Shown here: positions 25,801 through 39,700 of the stretch, one piece after another
How positions within the stretch are numbered: position 1 is the stretch's first letter
Layout: every line of letters starts with the position of its first letter
NCBI GenBank assembly: GCA_009741485.1
Contig: CM019238.1
Coordinates: 14,660,438 to 14,724,437, forward strand
Direction: 5' to 3'
Source of the DNA: Malurus cyaneus samueli
Taxonomy: Eukaryota > Chordata > Aves > Passeriformes > Maluridae
Length of the DNA stretch: 64,000 nucleotides
Translations under genes and position numbers: made by a program
Notes under the pieces: model-generated
What the model saw: only the letters and a program-made list of their open reading frames with translations
Told to the model about the DNA's origin: nothing
Database searches by the model: none

Positions 25801-27400
25801 AAAGCAAGAACCCCACGATAAAAGAGCACCTTAGGATTGCATCCTTCAGACTTTCCCTGTGAGTCTCTGTGCTGTGTTGCTCAGACAACTACTGAATCAT
25901 AAACACCAAATCAGTTTGAAAGAATTTCTGTGGTCCTGCAAGGAGCAGAAATTGCAAGTGGCAGGTTGGTCTGATAAGAAAATTTAGTCCATGAGTTATT
26001 TTCATACAAAGTTCTTCTATATAAAAATATACCAAGTTCTTGAAAATTTGAAGCACAGCAAATAAATACTTACAGCTGGTTTGGGGCTGAAAATACATCA
26101 CCTCTGAGGTCAGAAAAGTTCTCTAAAATGAGCCTTGGCCCAGCCCTTCAATGAACTGGGTCCTGCTGGCATTTGCCAGGTCAGAGCTGGGTTGGAGTTG
26201 TGTGGCTGGTGTGAGTTTTGTGCTTTGTGTCCGAGCTTCCCAGACAGAGGCAGGTGTAAGGGAAGAAGAGGTTTCCAGTGAGGTATTTTTGAAGTTCCCC
26301 GTACAGGCTTTTCCTGGGGTTGGTGTCACCTCCAGCCCATGACTCTGCACTGAAAGCAGCCATGGGAGGGGTGGGACTGACATCGGGGTCATTCCAGCTC
26401 TGAGCAGGAAGAGACAGAACATGGCTAGAAGGATGAAGAGGAAAAGCTTTAAGGTGTCTTCCTTTTGTCTTCTAGATTGCCTCAGGACTGGCTGAAGAAC
26501 AGGAGTTAGTCAAGAACAGCTGAAGTCCACAGAGGGATGGCATCCCACTCTTCTGAGGGAAAAGTGAGTCCTTAATGTTTTCCCAGCCTTCCTCACTATT
26601 AGACTGAACCTTTTTTGGATGCAGAAGAGCAGAAAGTAAAGCATTTTTAGTGGTTGTGAACTCCTTGGAGCAGCTCTGAGGGCTCAGAGGTTTCTTTCAT
26701 TCCTAAAAGAAACAAGCAGCATGTTAGAAGAAATACACAAACTTCTGTCTGTTGGTAAACAAAACTACCTCCTGTAGAGCATCTCTTTAATTACCTACTT
26801 GTTTTCTCTTTTAAAGTGTCCAGGGGAACAAGTGAGCCTTTTCTCTGTACCAAACACTTTACTTTTTAATTTCTCTACTGATGTTTTATTTCTTGACATT
26901 TCACTAGGCCGCAATGCACTTGGGTGAGTTTTAGGGCACAGTAATAAAACTCTGCTCTTTGCCAGTGACCTGAACTTTTTACTTTCTTAATCCTGCTGCA
27001 GGCAAGATCCCTGTGGGGCACATGCCAGGTGTTTTCCCTGCATCTGCACCCGGACATTTCTGCAGCCCTTACCTTACAGCCAGACTTGGCACCAGAGCCC
27101 CTGCCTGTAACAGAAATAGCTTCTGCAGCCCTGTTTTCTATTTTTACTCTGAATCACTGCTTAAAATGTCACCACTCTTCTGCATTCCTGGGTTAGTCAC
27201 TGTCCTGGCTCAAGGTGAGTTTCAGGGATGTGGTGCTTGGTGTGTTGTAGCAATAGCTTGGAGTCATTAATGCTCCTAATGCCGAGGAGCACAACCCTCC
27301 CAAATCCCTCCTCACCTGAGAGCACAGCAGGACAGTCCCTGCCTACCTCCCGGTACAGCAACACCCCGAGGCCGCTGTTAGAGCAACGCTGCTGCTTTTG
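22816..27400. other. Intergenic region between the convergent ZNF711 and POF1B genes
   Basis: No protein gene is recognised here. Several exon-like units with good splice sites lie on the + strand (23948-24025, 24109-24209, 24408-24477, 25048-25121 and 26476-26563). They are described as a possible non-coding transcript. Confidence 0.5.
23948..26563 (+). ncRNA. Possible multi-exon long non-coding RNA (predicted from splice sites only)
   Basis: Five units on the + strand have a pyrimidine-rich acceptor and a good donor: 23948-24025 (CTTTCCTCAG to AAAG|GTGAGT), 24109-24209 (TTTTACAG to GGCAG|GTAAAG), 24408-24477 (ATTCCAG to ACAG|GTACTT), 25048-25121 (CCCTTTGTAG to ACAG|GTAACT) and 26476-26563 (TGTCTTCTAG to AAAA|GTGAGT). 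The first unit has stops in all three frames, so a protein product is unlikely. No start or end of the transcript is visible. The pattern could be chance; RNA evidence would decide. Confidence 0.25.
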
Positions 27401-27438
27401 TTCAGGGTAATTACGTGCCAGAGAAAACAACAAAAGCT

Positions 27439-27444
27439 TTTATT
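27439..27444 (-). terminator. POF1B: Candidate POF1B polyadenylation signal
   Basis: The minus strand reads AATAAA here, about 60 bases after a stop codon at 27505-27507 that is in frame with the last recognised exon. It is followed by the GU-rich tract CTTTTGTTGTTTTCTCT. This is a textbook arrangement for a 3' end. It fits if the exon at 27640-27754 is read through rather than spliced. Confidence 0.5.
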
Positions 27445-27504
27445 TGTACCACACCCACCAATTACTGCCTGCTCACCAAAGCCAGGACAGTTCCCTGGCT
27501 GCAG

Positions 27505-27754
27505 TCAGTCACTTTGCTTTTTGCAGTGAGTTAAATCACCATGAGGGCATCTCTGAGCTCTCAGTTTGGGTAATGCTTTGAAGTTAAATTGAACACTTAG
27601 GGATTGCAGAGGGAACAGTCCCTCTCCAGGTAAACTCACGTGTTTCCAGATCTCTCCAGTCCTCTCGATTACAATCGTTTGGGATTTATTGACAGGTGAT
27701 GTCACCTTGTAGTCATCAGACAGGAGACCCAGAATAGGATACTGATTCCTGTAC
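27505..27754 (-). CDS. POF1B: POF1B exon 14, C-terminus
   Basis: The exon starts after CCTGCAG and encodes YRNQYPILGLLSDDYK followed by KSQTIVIERTGEIWKH, the conserved C-terminal motif of POF1B. A donor-like CAC|GTGAGT follows at 27640. If it is not used, the frame continues for 45 codons to a stop at 27505-27507, close to a good polyadenylation signal. Mammalian POF1B ends a few residues after the IVIE motif, so the true end is undecided. Confidence 0.8.
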
Positions 27755-30700
27755 CTGCAGAGAGTTGAACAGGTTGCTTAAGAGAGCCTAAACAAAGGAA
27801 ATTCCAAATAATGTGTTTCTAAGAGAGGTGAATAACATATTACTTTTTAGTGATGATGGCTGTCATCCCAGGGGACTGACTACCGGATAATTTCTCATGT
27901 TTCAGTCTGAACAGCTCCTGAGAAAACCAAAAGTAAACATTGATGTGAAGTAATGTTTTCTGAAGTATCAGTTCAATAAAGTCACAGCAAAATATTTGCA
28001 GCAATTCCTCTCAAAGAACAGTTTGAAATTCTGCCCTTCCAGAAGGCTGGCAGAGGAACAGCATTCAAATAAAACAAATCCTAAGCACTGTTCCTGAGCC
28101 AGGAGAGGACAAGGGATTTCCTGGTGAGGTTCCACCTACACAGTACACAAAGGCCTGAATACAAAATCCCTTAGAAGAGAAATAACTTGGATTATTTTAC
28201 CTCTTGCTGTTGTTTAATACAAGCCTCTTTGTCCTCCAGCAGCGATGTCAGTTCGTGCAGCCTCATTTGCAAGTCACTGTTGCTTCCCTCTCTCCTGGTT
28301 ATGTCCTGCTGGAACTGGCACAGCTGCGACTGCAGAACAAGGCAGGAACTCTGAGCTCTGGGGGGCTCTGGGCAGGGCCCCTCAGCACCCACCCAGGGCT
28401 CCAGGAGTGGGATTTCATTCACACCATCATCAGTGACACCCAGGGATTGCAGAGCCACACAGTCAGTTCAGGAAGTGCTAATTGGACTGAATTCTACCCA
28501 GTATTAATTTAATGATTTTAGAATTCTAAAGCTAAACCAACCCTGAACCAATTGATTTGGCTTCCAGAGTTCCAGCCACTGATTTTACCACTGATTTACA
28601 TGAGAGACATTTCCTACATACATCTGTGACTGGGATTTATTTGTTTCTTATTGAGTGTCCTTTAACTAATTTCTTATGTTGTCAGGACACCCAAATATAT
28701 CCCTTTAGGACAGCCTGCTAATCGGATTGATCCCTAATTTCTTCATGTAAAGAACTGTTGGGGAGTTTGAAAATCCCAGTTTTATGTTCTACTATAAGGG
28801 TTTTGAGCCATCAGCAATGCCTACGAGTAAAATAACTGCAGAAATAAAACACCCAGAAAGTGCCTGTGGTAGATCTCTGCTGTTGGAGCTGCAGGAGCAG
28901 CTGTCCCCACACAGCCCCCAGTGCCAGCAGAGCCCTCACCCTGAGGCTGCGGATCTCCCTGTCCTTGTCCTCCCGCAGGTTGTTGATCATCTCCACGTAG
29001 CGGCTCGAGAGCTCGTCCGTCGTGGTCTGCAGGGTTGGGCTGGAGCAGCTCTGCAGCAAAGAACCAGGTTTTATTGTACAAAGAGAGTTTCCATCGTTAG
29101 TTTTCCTCCCCTGCTCCAAGTCTGGGACTGCACCCAGCCAGGCCAGTCCTCACCTGCAGCTTGAGGCTCTGGATCTCCTGCTCCAGGGCTCTCTTGCCGT
29201 ACTCCAGCTCCTTCAGCTGACAGTCCTTGTCACCCTCGCTGAGCCGCAGGGACATGAGCTGTTCCTCCAGGGAGCGGCATCTGGCGGTGCTGTCCCTGAG
29301 CCCTTGCTGGAACGAGCACATGGAATTGCTCAGGGGAGGAACAGCACCACAGACAGCAGGCAGCAGTTACTCACAGTCCCCAAAAGCAGCAAACTGCCCC
29401 CATTTTGGAATGACACTGAAAATATTTCTAGATTCACCTGCTGCTGACGGTTGTTCTCCCTCAGAGAAGCCAACATTGTTTCATATTCTTTCACTTGACA
29501 ATCCTTAAAAGCCAAATCCTTCCTCAGCAAGACATTGTCGGTTTCCAGCTTCTGCAGGACAGAAGGCAAAAGTTCACAGTCAAAAGCTACTATTTTTCAG
29601 TAAACTCTTCCCATAAAGTGCACCACACTCAGTCATTAGTAAAAGGATGTTTTAGAACTGAGAAAATGCTCAACTTTCTTGAAAGTTTGGGGTTTAGGTA
29701 CATAGCAGACACTATAGTGCCTGTGACTTCGTGCTGAGATCCCAGACACTGCACTTCCAGGCTGTCCCAGAAACATTGAAATGGAAGCCAACCAAAAAAA
29801 CCCCAAACAACCAAAAAACCCACCCCAAAACTAAGCCCACTGCACAGACTCTTCATTCGCTGTTCAAGTTCAAAGTCCTCTCTAAATTCTGCATTTTACA
29901 GGACAATGCTGTGACAGAGCAGCCACAGCCTGGAATGGCAGCCTTGGACTCCTGCTACCAGCTGGGAACAGGATGAGCCCTGGGAATGAGGAACAGGACT
30001 TACCCCCAGGTCATCCTGCAAATGGCAGAGCTCTTCCCGCAGGTTCTTGAACGTGGAAAGCACAAGTCTCAGGGATTTGTCTGATGTCGCTCTCATCTGT
30101 CAGGGGAGAAATTAAAAGGATAATTGGGATTAATTAGGGAGCTTTGTTTACAATATGTCTGACAAGAAGTAGAACAGAAACTGTTTTACAGCTGACAGTA
30201 ACTTCAAAGGACATGCAATGGTTTTAGAAGTGCCCACAGTTTCTACAAGAAACAGTTTCGTTGCACTTTGTTCTGCAAATGCCTATGTTTAATTTCTGCC
30301 TTGTAACACAGGACAACGTTGTTAAAGTGGAAGGAACAACAGTAAGGAACTGCCTTTGTACACCAATAAAGAAAAAAATAAATGTGTTCATATTACACAG
30401 TTACTGTTGAGCTTTCAAAGCTTTGCACTTACACTGATTTTTAAAAGTTACTGCCCTACCTGAAAAGGCACGGAGGAATGAGTCAAGTTTGAGATCTGGC
30501 AAAGCTTTAGGCTCAAGGGTGAGGGAATTTAATTAACATTTAAAAAAATTTAAATTAAAAAAGTTCATACAACCAGCTCCTCCCTTTAAAAGGAATGAGA
30601 TTCCAAAGATGAAAGGACAGTGTGCCAGTGTGAGGCCTGGGTGTTGATGTCCATCTTCCTTGTAAGAGAATAATAACAAGCACAGAATAATTCCAGTTGG

Positions 30701-33700
30701 AAGGGCCTGGGTAGGTCAGTGCATGGCAGCTGTGAACTCAGACCAGGCTGCTCTTTCACCACTTCTTTTCAATGGATTTTTTTTACCAGGAAGCGATTCC
30801 AAGGTGCAGCTCCTGGGTAGAATCACCCTCCCCATACCTGAGGGAGCCCAGATCAGGACACTCCTGCTGAGGCTGCCCTGGATCCTGCTCTTACACACCT
30901 GCCTGCAAAGGCAGCTCCGAGTGCTGAGCTGTGCTTTTGGCATCTGCCAGCAAACAGAACCATTCCTGTTTTGGTTCAGGTATAAAGGATTTTGTCCTCC
31001 TGGTCTGGTTCTTCAGCTCCCTCCCCACCCCTCCCTGCCCAGCCACGGGGTTGGGCTGGGAGCAGGTGGGATTCAGGCTTTGCTTGTGTTTCTAGCACCT
31101 CCTATTTGTGTTCAGTTTTTAAAGTAAAGCCTTAATACACAACACAGAAAGATGAAAGGTCTCTGTTCTCCTGTCAGTGCTCAAAAGCCAAGACAGTTTC
31201 CAGTGAAACTGCAGGAAAACCCCAGTGAAGCTCAGTTTAAAATACCCAGGTCCAGCTGGCACTTACTTCTCTTCAAGCCATCCTTCCACCCCTTTTACTC
31301 TGGAAACAATGAAATCAGGGAATACAGGTGAAGTGTGTTGTGTACCAAGCCATTCCTGTGTGCAAGCCAACTCCCACTGCTCCCAGTTCCTACAGGCTCC
31401 CAAGCTCCCATACCTGGAGGAGATAACGAATCTGCTGCTTTGTTGCCTCAGACAGTCCTTTGGGAATTAATTCTTCAATATCTTCAGTCTAAGCAAAGAA
31501 GGGAGGAAAGGGGAGACATCTTGATTAAGGATTTTGCCTGGTAGATTGTAATATGGTTTCATCATTAATTACACAGCCCTGCCATGAAAAACATCCTTAT
31601 AACAAGGCAAATAAGAACAAAAATAGATCAAAGTCTATCCACAAAACTTCCAAAGTCTTTTATATGTGGGGCATGTACAAAGTGAGATGAAGTGATATAT
31701 GAAGCATATATTCAAATCCTTAAATTTAACATTTATTTTAAAAGCAGTATTCAAACCAATCCTCTCTCAGGGATTAACAGATGATGCTACAATTCCCAGC
31801 AAAGCCTCATATTTCTGACCAGTGAATGGGCTGTCAGTAACCCCCAGATGACTGACAGGAGATGCTGACAGAATTCAGTGGCATTTGCTTCCTGCAGGGG
31901 AACCCTGCACAGGGATTCTGCCCCATTCACCCTGAACGCCTTCAAAGGTGCAACTTCACTGGCCAGGGATTGAAGGAGCCTTTGCAAAAAAACCCCATTT
32001 TGAACATAGAGGGACCTGTGCAAGTCGTTTCCCAGTGAACCCATTATTGGCACAGCAGGAAAGACTTCCAAAATTTGACTGACACACTGGAATAATGCAA
32101 ATTCTGTAAGTTTCCTTTCACTATTATCACATTTGCAAATACTTGCCTGGTAGTAGGTTTCAGGCTCTGAGTGTTTTTAGGAAGCAGGAACTATTAACTA
32201 ACAAATATCAGCCTCCTGCATTTCAATTGGCTTGGCTTAATTTGCTTGAACCCCCCCAGTGGTGTCAGGGGACACCCGGGCCTCACCTGGCACGTGAATT
32301 CGATGTCATGGTTCCTGCAAAACACAAAATACAAGGATCTGTTAGCACAAAGCTGCTTGAGAACTTCCAGAATTCATGCACACATTCACCACTAAAAGAT
32401 GATCTGGACAATACAGGGCAAGGAAGAGTCACTGCCTTCCTCTGAGGTGCCAGGCAGTGAGTGAGTGACCTGTTAAACACCACTCAGGAAGGAGTTCAGC
32501 GTCACAGCTCACACAGGCTGACTCTCCCCAGTTCTTTGGGCACTTACCTAATTATGGTCAGTTAGCCCAATTGCTTTCCTAATTTCCTGGGTAATGGTTT
32601 GCCCACAACTCTGCTGCAATACACTTCCCTGCCCCAAGTGTTGATCTGGCACTCTCAGGGTGTCTATGATGGTTAAATTCCTCTTTTCCCCTGCTACAAG
32701 ACCACTTTCCTTATTCACTGACCTTGGAAAGCACCAGACAAGACTGGGAGTGACTGGGAGGGAAGGGGGAAGGTTGTGCAGGCACTGCCTTTGTGAGTCT
32801 CAATTCTTCCCACAGATGGTCTGCAGGGCTCTGCAGAAAACATGCTTAATGTTCATCTGCGTGTAGAGACTGAGCTTTGTGCCTGATGGTGGCTGTCCTT
32901 GAATCCATGACACCACGTCCCAACAGGACAGAGGAAATTGGGACATTTGGGTTGCATCTTCAGGACACAGCAGTGGAATTGTGTCATGAGATACATGTCA
33001 GAGTGTTTCCTTGGCTGACAACATTTTTACATCCTCAGTTACTTGCCAATCAGATGAATGTGTAAAACACCCAGTCAATTCTAACTGTCAGAAAGCAAAA
33101 AAGAGCACAACCAATTGCCAACCAGCCCTGTGCTCTCAGCTGTGCAGTGCTGGATGTCTGGGATGGCAATTCCAGACCCAGTGGCAGTACCTTGCACCGA
33201 TCTTCTCCACGTGCTGCAGCAAGCAGCTGTACAGGTCGTTGCTCTTGCGGTGCAGCTCCGCCAGCAGCTCCCCGAAGAAGCGACAGTCCAGCTGCTCGGG
33301 GCTGTCCTGGGGGCAGCTCCCCTGGCAGGAAGGAGACAGGCAGGAGATCAGAACACAGCTCCCTTCTTTGGGATGCAGCTGAACGTGAAAATGTTACAGG
33401 TAGGATGGGTTTGGTCTGGCTGCTCTTTGCAATTTGTTTACGCCTTCCTTAGTTGTGAATCTTCCTTGTCTGCTGGTTTGCAATAAATTGAACAAAAAGG
33501 AATCACTGCTTTAGAAAAATAGAAAATGGGCAAAGCCTTTCTCCCACAGCAATGCCATCACATGGCATCAGCTCTGTGGGAGCAGCAGCCCAAGCAGTGT
33601 CCCGAGCTGGCAGATGGGAGTGCCAGCTCTGCAAGGCTCCACACATTGAGGTCCCCAGGCTGTTTGTGTTTGTCCAAACACAAACCAAACACCAACTGGG

Positions 33701-36700
33701 TGCACAGGAGGGACCTGCTGCGCTCCCTCCCCAGCTGCAGGCACAATAGGAAACTCCTTTTGTGCTTCCAGTCAATCTATGTCAGCAACTTTTGCATCAA
33801 ATGGAAATATATTTGAAGCCCTCGTGGATCAGGATAGGAGGAAAGGAATCCTGAGCTGCTGTTGCTGAGGTTATAAAGCAATGTGTGATTTCTCCCAAAC
33901 TCGAGACAGGCTGTGCACCCCTCAGTCTCTGTGCACAGCCTGACAGATAAAACCTGATGAACTGATGGGAAAAAACCAAACTAAACTAAGCAATTCAGTG
34001 AGACCGAGCTCAGTTAAACACCACAGGCTTATCTCAGTCCATGCTCAGCTCTGCGACAACGAGAAATAAACACAACACCTCAAACAGCCCAATCCCATGG
34101 GACAGAGCCTTGGACAGCTCCAGACAGACACACAGACCCTGGGTTGGTACAAATGTGAGGCACTGAGAGTTCCAACAGAACCCCTGCAGATTGCAGACAC
34201 CCAAACATTGGTGGAGCTCTGTCTGAGCTGAGCACAAACCCGGACGAGCCCCCAGCCCAGAGCTCTGTCCATTCTGAGAACAAACCCGGACGAGCCCCCA
34301 GCCCAGAGCTCTGTCCATTCTGAGAACAAACCCGGACGAGCCCCCAGCCCAGAGCTCTGTCCATTCTGAGAACAAACCCGGACGAGCCCCCAGCCCAGAG
34401 CTCTGTCCATTCTGAGAACAAACCCGGACGAGCCCCCAGCCCAGAGCTCTGTCCATTCTGAGAACAAACCCGGACGAGCCCCAGCCAGAGCTCTGTCCAT
34501 TCTGAGCCCCCAGCCCGGAGCTCTGTCCATTCTGAGAACAAACCCGGACGAGAACCCAGCCCGAGCTCTGTCCATTCTGAGAACAAACCCGGACGAGCCC
34601 CCAGCCCAGAGCTCTGTCCATTCTGAGAACAAACCCGGACGAGCCCCCAGCCCAGAGCTCTGTCCAAGACCCCGAGCCCCCAGCCCTCACCAGCGCTGCG
34701 GGGGCCGTGCCCCTCCTGGCCGTGTGTCCCCTGCCATCGTCGCTGGCCGGGCCCGGGCACAGCTCGCAGACGCTGCCGGTCTGGGTCTGCTGGCAGCGCT
34801 GGGACACCGGGGCGGGCGGGCACGGCGAGCACGGCTCCGGCTGGCACAGCTGGAACTGCTTCTCCTGGGGACACAGATGGAGTGGTCAGTGCTGGCACAG
34901 GGAGCTCCAGTGTCCAGTGAAATGTGTCTGTCACTGGCGAGACTGGAGATGGGTTCGGATGTTTTAATAATCCAAATAAAATTGCCTTTATTCCTAACCG
35001 AACCTGAGTTTGCCTCGCATTTTCACACTGCAGGGTTGTAATTCACCAATTTTCCCTCCAATTTCAGTAGTGAAAAGCACAGGAGAGACCCTTTCCCCAA
35101 GGCAGATGTCCCATGACAAGCAAACATTTCCTTCAAATCTATGCTCCTGATTTGATCTAAATCTAAACATACCCCAGGCAACAAAAACAGAAGTAAAACT
35201 ATGGTTTCCAGGGCTAGACTCCACAATTTTTTATTCTTTTCTTTGCAAATCAACTGTAGAAAGAAAGAAACTATTATTTATATATTTTTTCCTTTTCCAC
35301 TTCAGAGACTGGAAATCACAGATAATTCAGCTGTCTAAAATCCAGAGTGCCATGAAAACTTCGGCTTTAAAAAGCAAAGTAAAAAAAAAACACAGGTAGA
35401 TAGGTAGATCACTCTGAGATATGCTAAATTCCAATGTTTTCTTCCTGTTGGAAATGTTTCAGGGCAATAAAACAGAGCAGTATTTTTGCTATTGGCAAAA
35501 CACCAATTGTAAGATGAAATTCCAGACAGGTTTGCCAAATATTTTTTTTTCAAGAGCGAGTAAAAAAAAATTTGTCTTTTCAAGTGTTTTTTTCTAAAAA
35601 GTTATCTTGGTTGTTCTGTTGTGAAACAACTGCAAGAAACAAATTCATTCAGACAAAGACTGACAGTATCAGCGGTACAACAGCAGTTTTCATTGTTAGT
35701 TAATAATAAATTATTAGGAAAAATATGCAAACATTCCATCTTCTGCTCTCTTTAAATATTGTTTCATTTACTTTGAGAATGTGTGCTTTATCACAACAAG
35801 GCAGTTCTCAGGCTGACAGCCACTCCCCACAAAAACAAACAAAAAACTGGAACCAGAAACATCAATTTCCTGATACCACCTCAATTTTCTTTTTGCAATA
35901 GATAATACAAACACAAACTTACTTGGAGGGGATTTAACAGCTCATATTTCCTTATTGTTTTTTCATAGATGACATTATTTCCAGGACTGAAATTGGCCCC
36001 TCTTAGGAAAGGGGATAATGGCTCCTGTAAAATACGTAAATAAAAACATCAACAAATCTTGTCAAACTCAGAATTAGTGTATTTTTGACTAAAAAGAGAT
36101 CATTTAAAGACATGTGAGATGTCCTTTGGGATGTGTATATGTGAGTGTGTATTCATTTGGAAACCAAGTGGCTGTGCTTGCATAGGGACTATGTGAAATA
36201 AATAAGTAGAAACAGCAATTAATCAATATTAATAAGGATGTAATTGCTGAGAGGTGGGAGCCTGACCGGCCATTCTGTGGTTTTCAGTCCCTCATAATTC
36301 CACCTCTCAGCATCAGAGGTGTGAGCTGTGTGATCCCACAGTGGAGGCAGCTGGGGAAGGAACTGAGGGAACTCCATCCCAGTCTCCCTACCTGATCCGG
36401 ATTCTCAATAATGATCCTTCGAATGGTGCCCTGCAAGGAAGGAAAAAAGGTTCAGAGATTACTACATTTCAGCCTCTTCCATCTCTTCAGACAGAGCTCA
36501 GGCCTTCATGGATTCCCAAAGGAATCTCAGTATGGACACTGGCAGTAAATACACTGGGATCCGCTGGATTTTACTTAAATTCACAAATGAAAGGGCTCAG
36601 GAGCTGCTCAGCAATCCACAGGGTGACACCCAGTTCACACAACTCCACAGCTGCCACCTGTGGGAATGATGCCCACATGAAGCCTCTGCACATTCCTGAA

Positions 36701-39700
36701 TGAAAAATGAGATGTGTCTCTGAATTACAGAAATCTGTCCCTGGCAGCAGCTTTGTTTTCAAACAGATTTCTTCAGGTTTTGCCCCAGCACTGTCCACAA
36801 GCAATTGCAGACTCTGTCCTCCACCAGCTCTAACAAATCACCCATCGCTTCAAATCTTCACTGACAGCTCTTTACCCAAACAAGCAGAATTCCCCCTGAA
36901 TCCAATCTGAGGACTGGGCAATTTGTCAGTTTGCAGCACGCTGTTTATCCTCCCTCACTGCACAAACCTCCAATTTCCATAATGAATCATTTCTTCCCCA
37001 AACCCAGGGGGAAGTTTATGTTGCTGCAGCTCAATCTCAGACACATTCTCAGCCAGGTGAGAGCAGCTCTGAAGTAGGTCAGCTTTCCTGTCAACTGTTG
37101 CATAAATTCAGGAAGCCTGGAGCAGTTTTCCAAACCTCCCAGGAGCGAATCATAACAGCAGCAGGAAAGAGAAACAAAAGTGGAAAAGAAACCGTTTTTG
37201 CAGCAAAGTAATTGAGACATTTCAACATTAAAACTGCTGCAGAAATTTAGGGAGCTGCACCCTGTGTGCCAGCAGGACACAACACCGAGAAGAGACAGCA
37301 CAGAGGTGGGACCCAGCCCTGCATCACTGACACCTGCAGAGCTGGATCTAAAACCTAAAATACTCAGCAAAGGAATGGCCACTGGTCCTTCCTTCACCCC
37401 GGTGTCACACAGGCACAGCCTGATCCCAGTGTCCCTGCTGGAGCTGTGACACCAGAGAGCCGTGGGACAGCAGGGAGGGCTCCATTCTGAGCTGGCAAAG
37501 CAGCACAGGGACAACACACTGCCATTGTGTGACACTGAAGAACAGCTTTGGAATTCCCTGAGAAGCTGGACAAAAGTGCCAGGATTAAATCACAGGGCTA
37601 TTGGGTACCTAAATCACAGTGTAGAGAGGACAACACATCCAGGGTGTTCTCGGAGGAATAAACCCACAATGGAGCAGTCTGGAGCATTTTAAGTTTCAAC
37701 AGACCTTTACAATATTCACAAGGACAGCCTCACTGAACATGCAGTATTATACAGAACCTAAGAATGCTTTGCCTGGATGAAATTATGCTTATTTTTGAGA
37801 TACCCAAACTCTTTCATTTTCAAAGGACTACTTTACAAACACAGATTTGCCTGCTCTTTCTCCCATTCCAGCCAAGCAGGCTGGACTGGCACCGGCTGGG
37901 AGGGGACCAAGAGGCAGAAACGCAGTGTCTGTGCCAGCCTGGATTGCCCACACACAGCTCCTGTGCCACCTCCACGGCCTCTGGAGCTGTCTCCCAGCTG
38001 TGGGGACACTGCCATGGAAAGGGATCTCAGGCTATTTCCATTTTCCAGCACTCCTGAGGGGCACAGCTCAGGCTTCTCTCTCAATGCAGTCAGCAGAATG
38101 CAGTGTTTGGAGAAGCAGGATTTTCCAGCTGAGAGAAGGAAGGGGAAGGTGGGATTCCACAGTGAAAGCCCAGTACTTTTGTGGGTTTCAGTGGCATGAC
38201 TGGGCTTGGAATTCGTAACAGCCTGACCAGTCAGTCTGGGTCTAGTCTACAGAATCAGAGAAAGGTTTGGGTTGGAAGGGACCTTAAAGTTCTTTCCATT
38301 CCAACCCCCTGCCATAGGGTTTATAAGGAGAATTTCAAAAGGTACGACTAAAATTTCCATAAATATTTTTCTAGCTGTTAAGATCTTAAAATAAGATTTT
38401 AGAATACGCGTTTGATAGATTTATCCACTTTACTGTGTGCCAATTTTATGCAGAAGCCATCAGCCCACTCACTTTTGTTTCAACAGGTTCCCCTTGGCTT
38501 CAGCCAAGCCAGAGATGAAGGTGAGAATTTCATCTATGTCAGAGGCCTTTATCCACCACACATTGTCTTGCTAATTACAAGCAATCCAGTCATCTGATCA
38601 TAATTTACGAGTTCCAGTTGGCAGGTGAAATGGGGAAATGGCAGGCTGTGTTTGAGAGCTGTTACAATACCGACCAACCCTAAAGCTGGTTAATATTACA
38701 CCATTTCCATGGAAGCCTCTGCACGTCACAGAACTGAGCCTGACCCCAAAAACACCCGACTCCCTAAAATCCTCACATGGACACAGGACCCTGCAAAGCT
38801 GTCAGGGTTTTGCCCTCTGCAAACATCTTGCATGTGCCACTTCATGTATTTCATACACATAAGCCACACTGAAAGGGAATTTATTCTAAACACTTCTCAT
38901 TTAGATCAAGCAGAGCAAAATTTGCTGTGAATTACTCCAAGGACAAAACAAAGTTACACCAAGAAAGTAAAAAAAAACCCTGAATCCTGTACCACAAAAG
39001 TATCATCCCATGTACTCTGTCCACACAACAGTTTCATATTTCCCTCCCTACAGCTTTTCTTAAAAGAACATAAACACAAGAGCACAGCCCAACCCCATGA
39101 ATGAAGACCAGCACTGTATCAACAGGGATGTAGATTTCTGTTATTGTTAATCCACAAAAGCTCTGCAGAAGCAAATTAAATCTTTCTCAAGGACAGCCCT
39201 TGCTTTACCAGCAGCTCAAAGCTGAAATTGCAGCTCTGGGCTTCCAGTAACCCCAAATTCTCTACAATAAACATGGCTGTGAGTTCGGTATGGGTCCATT
39301 ATTCACTTTACACGATCAGCTCAAAGGGCACCTGATCCACTCTTCGGGAATGTCCTACACCCCTCCCAGGCCTTTTCTCTGGCAACTCCCATTCAGCACT
39401 AAGTGTGCCACTTCTGCCTCCTCCCAGCTGACTTCCCTGTTTGGTACTCTTTTCTGCTTTAATAACTTCCTAATAACCGGGATTAGGCGCCTTCCTTCTC
39501 CACCACTGAAACTGCAACCCACACAGAGCCCCACTGAGCTACACCCTCTTGTCTTTAAAGTCTCGTCCAGCAAAACACTTCAGCAAGAAATTAGTTTTCA
39601 TCAGCAGTACGTAATGGATTCAGTGACTACAGCAGATGGTGAAAATTAAACATCCTCCATAGAGCAGCGACAGCATTTGAGTCTGTAATCCTTGTTCACG

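Noticed and set aside
30690..30725. CR1-like snippet cagttggaagggcctggg
   Set aside because: It is only about 30 bases and diverges on both sides.
34034..34934. Three long minus-strand open frames with repeats of a WAGGSSGFVLRMDRA type
   Set aside because: They are the 46-bp intronic minisatellite read in three frames. Only 34691-34864 is a real exon.
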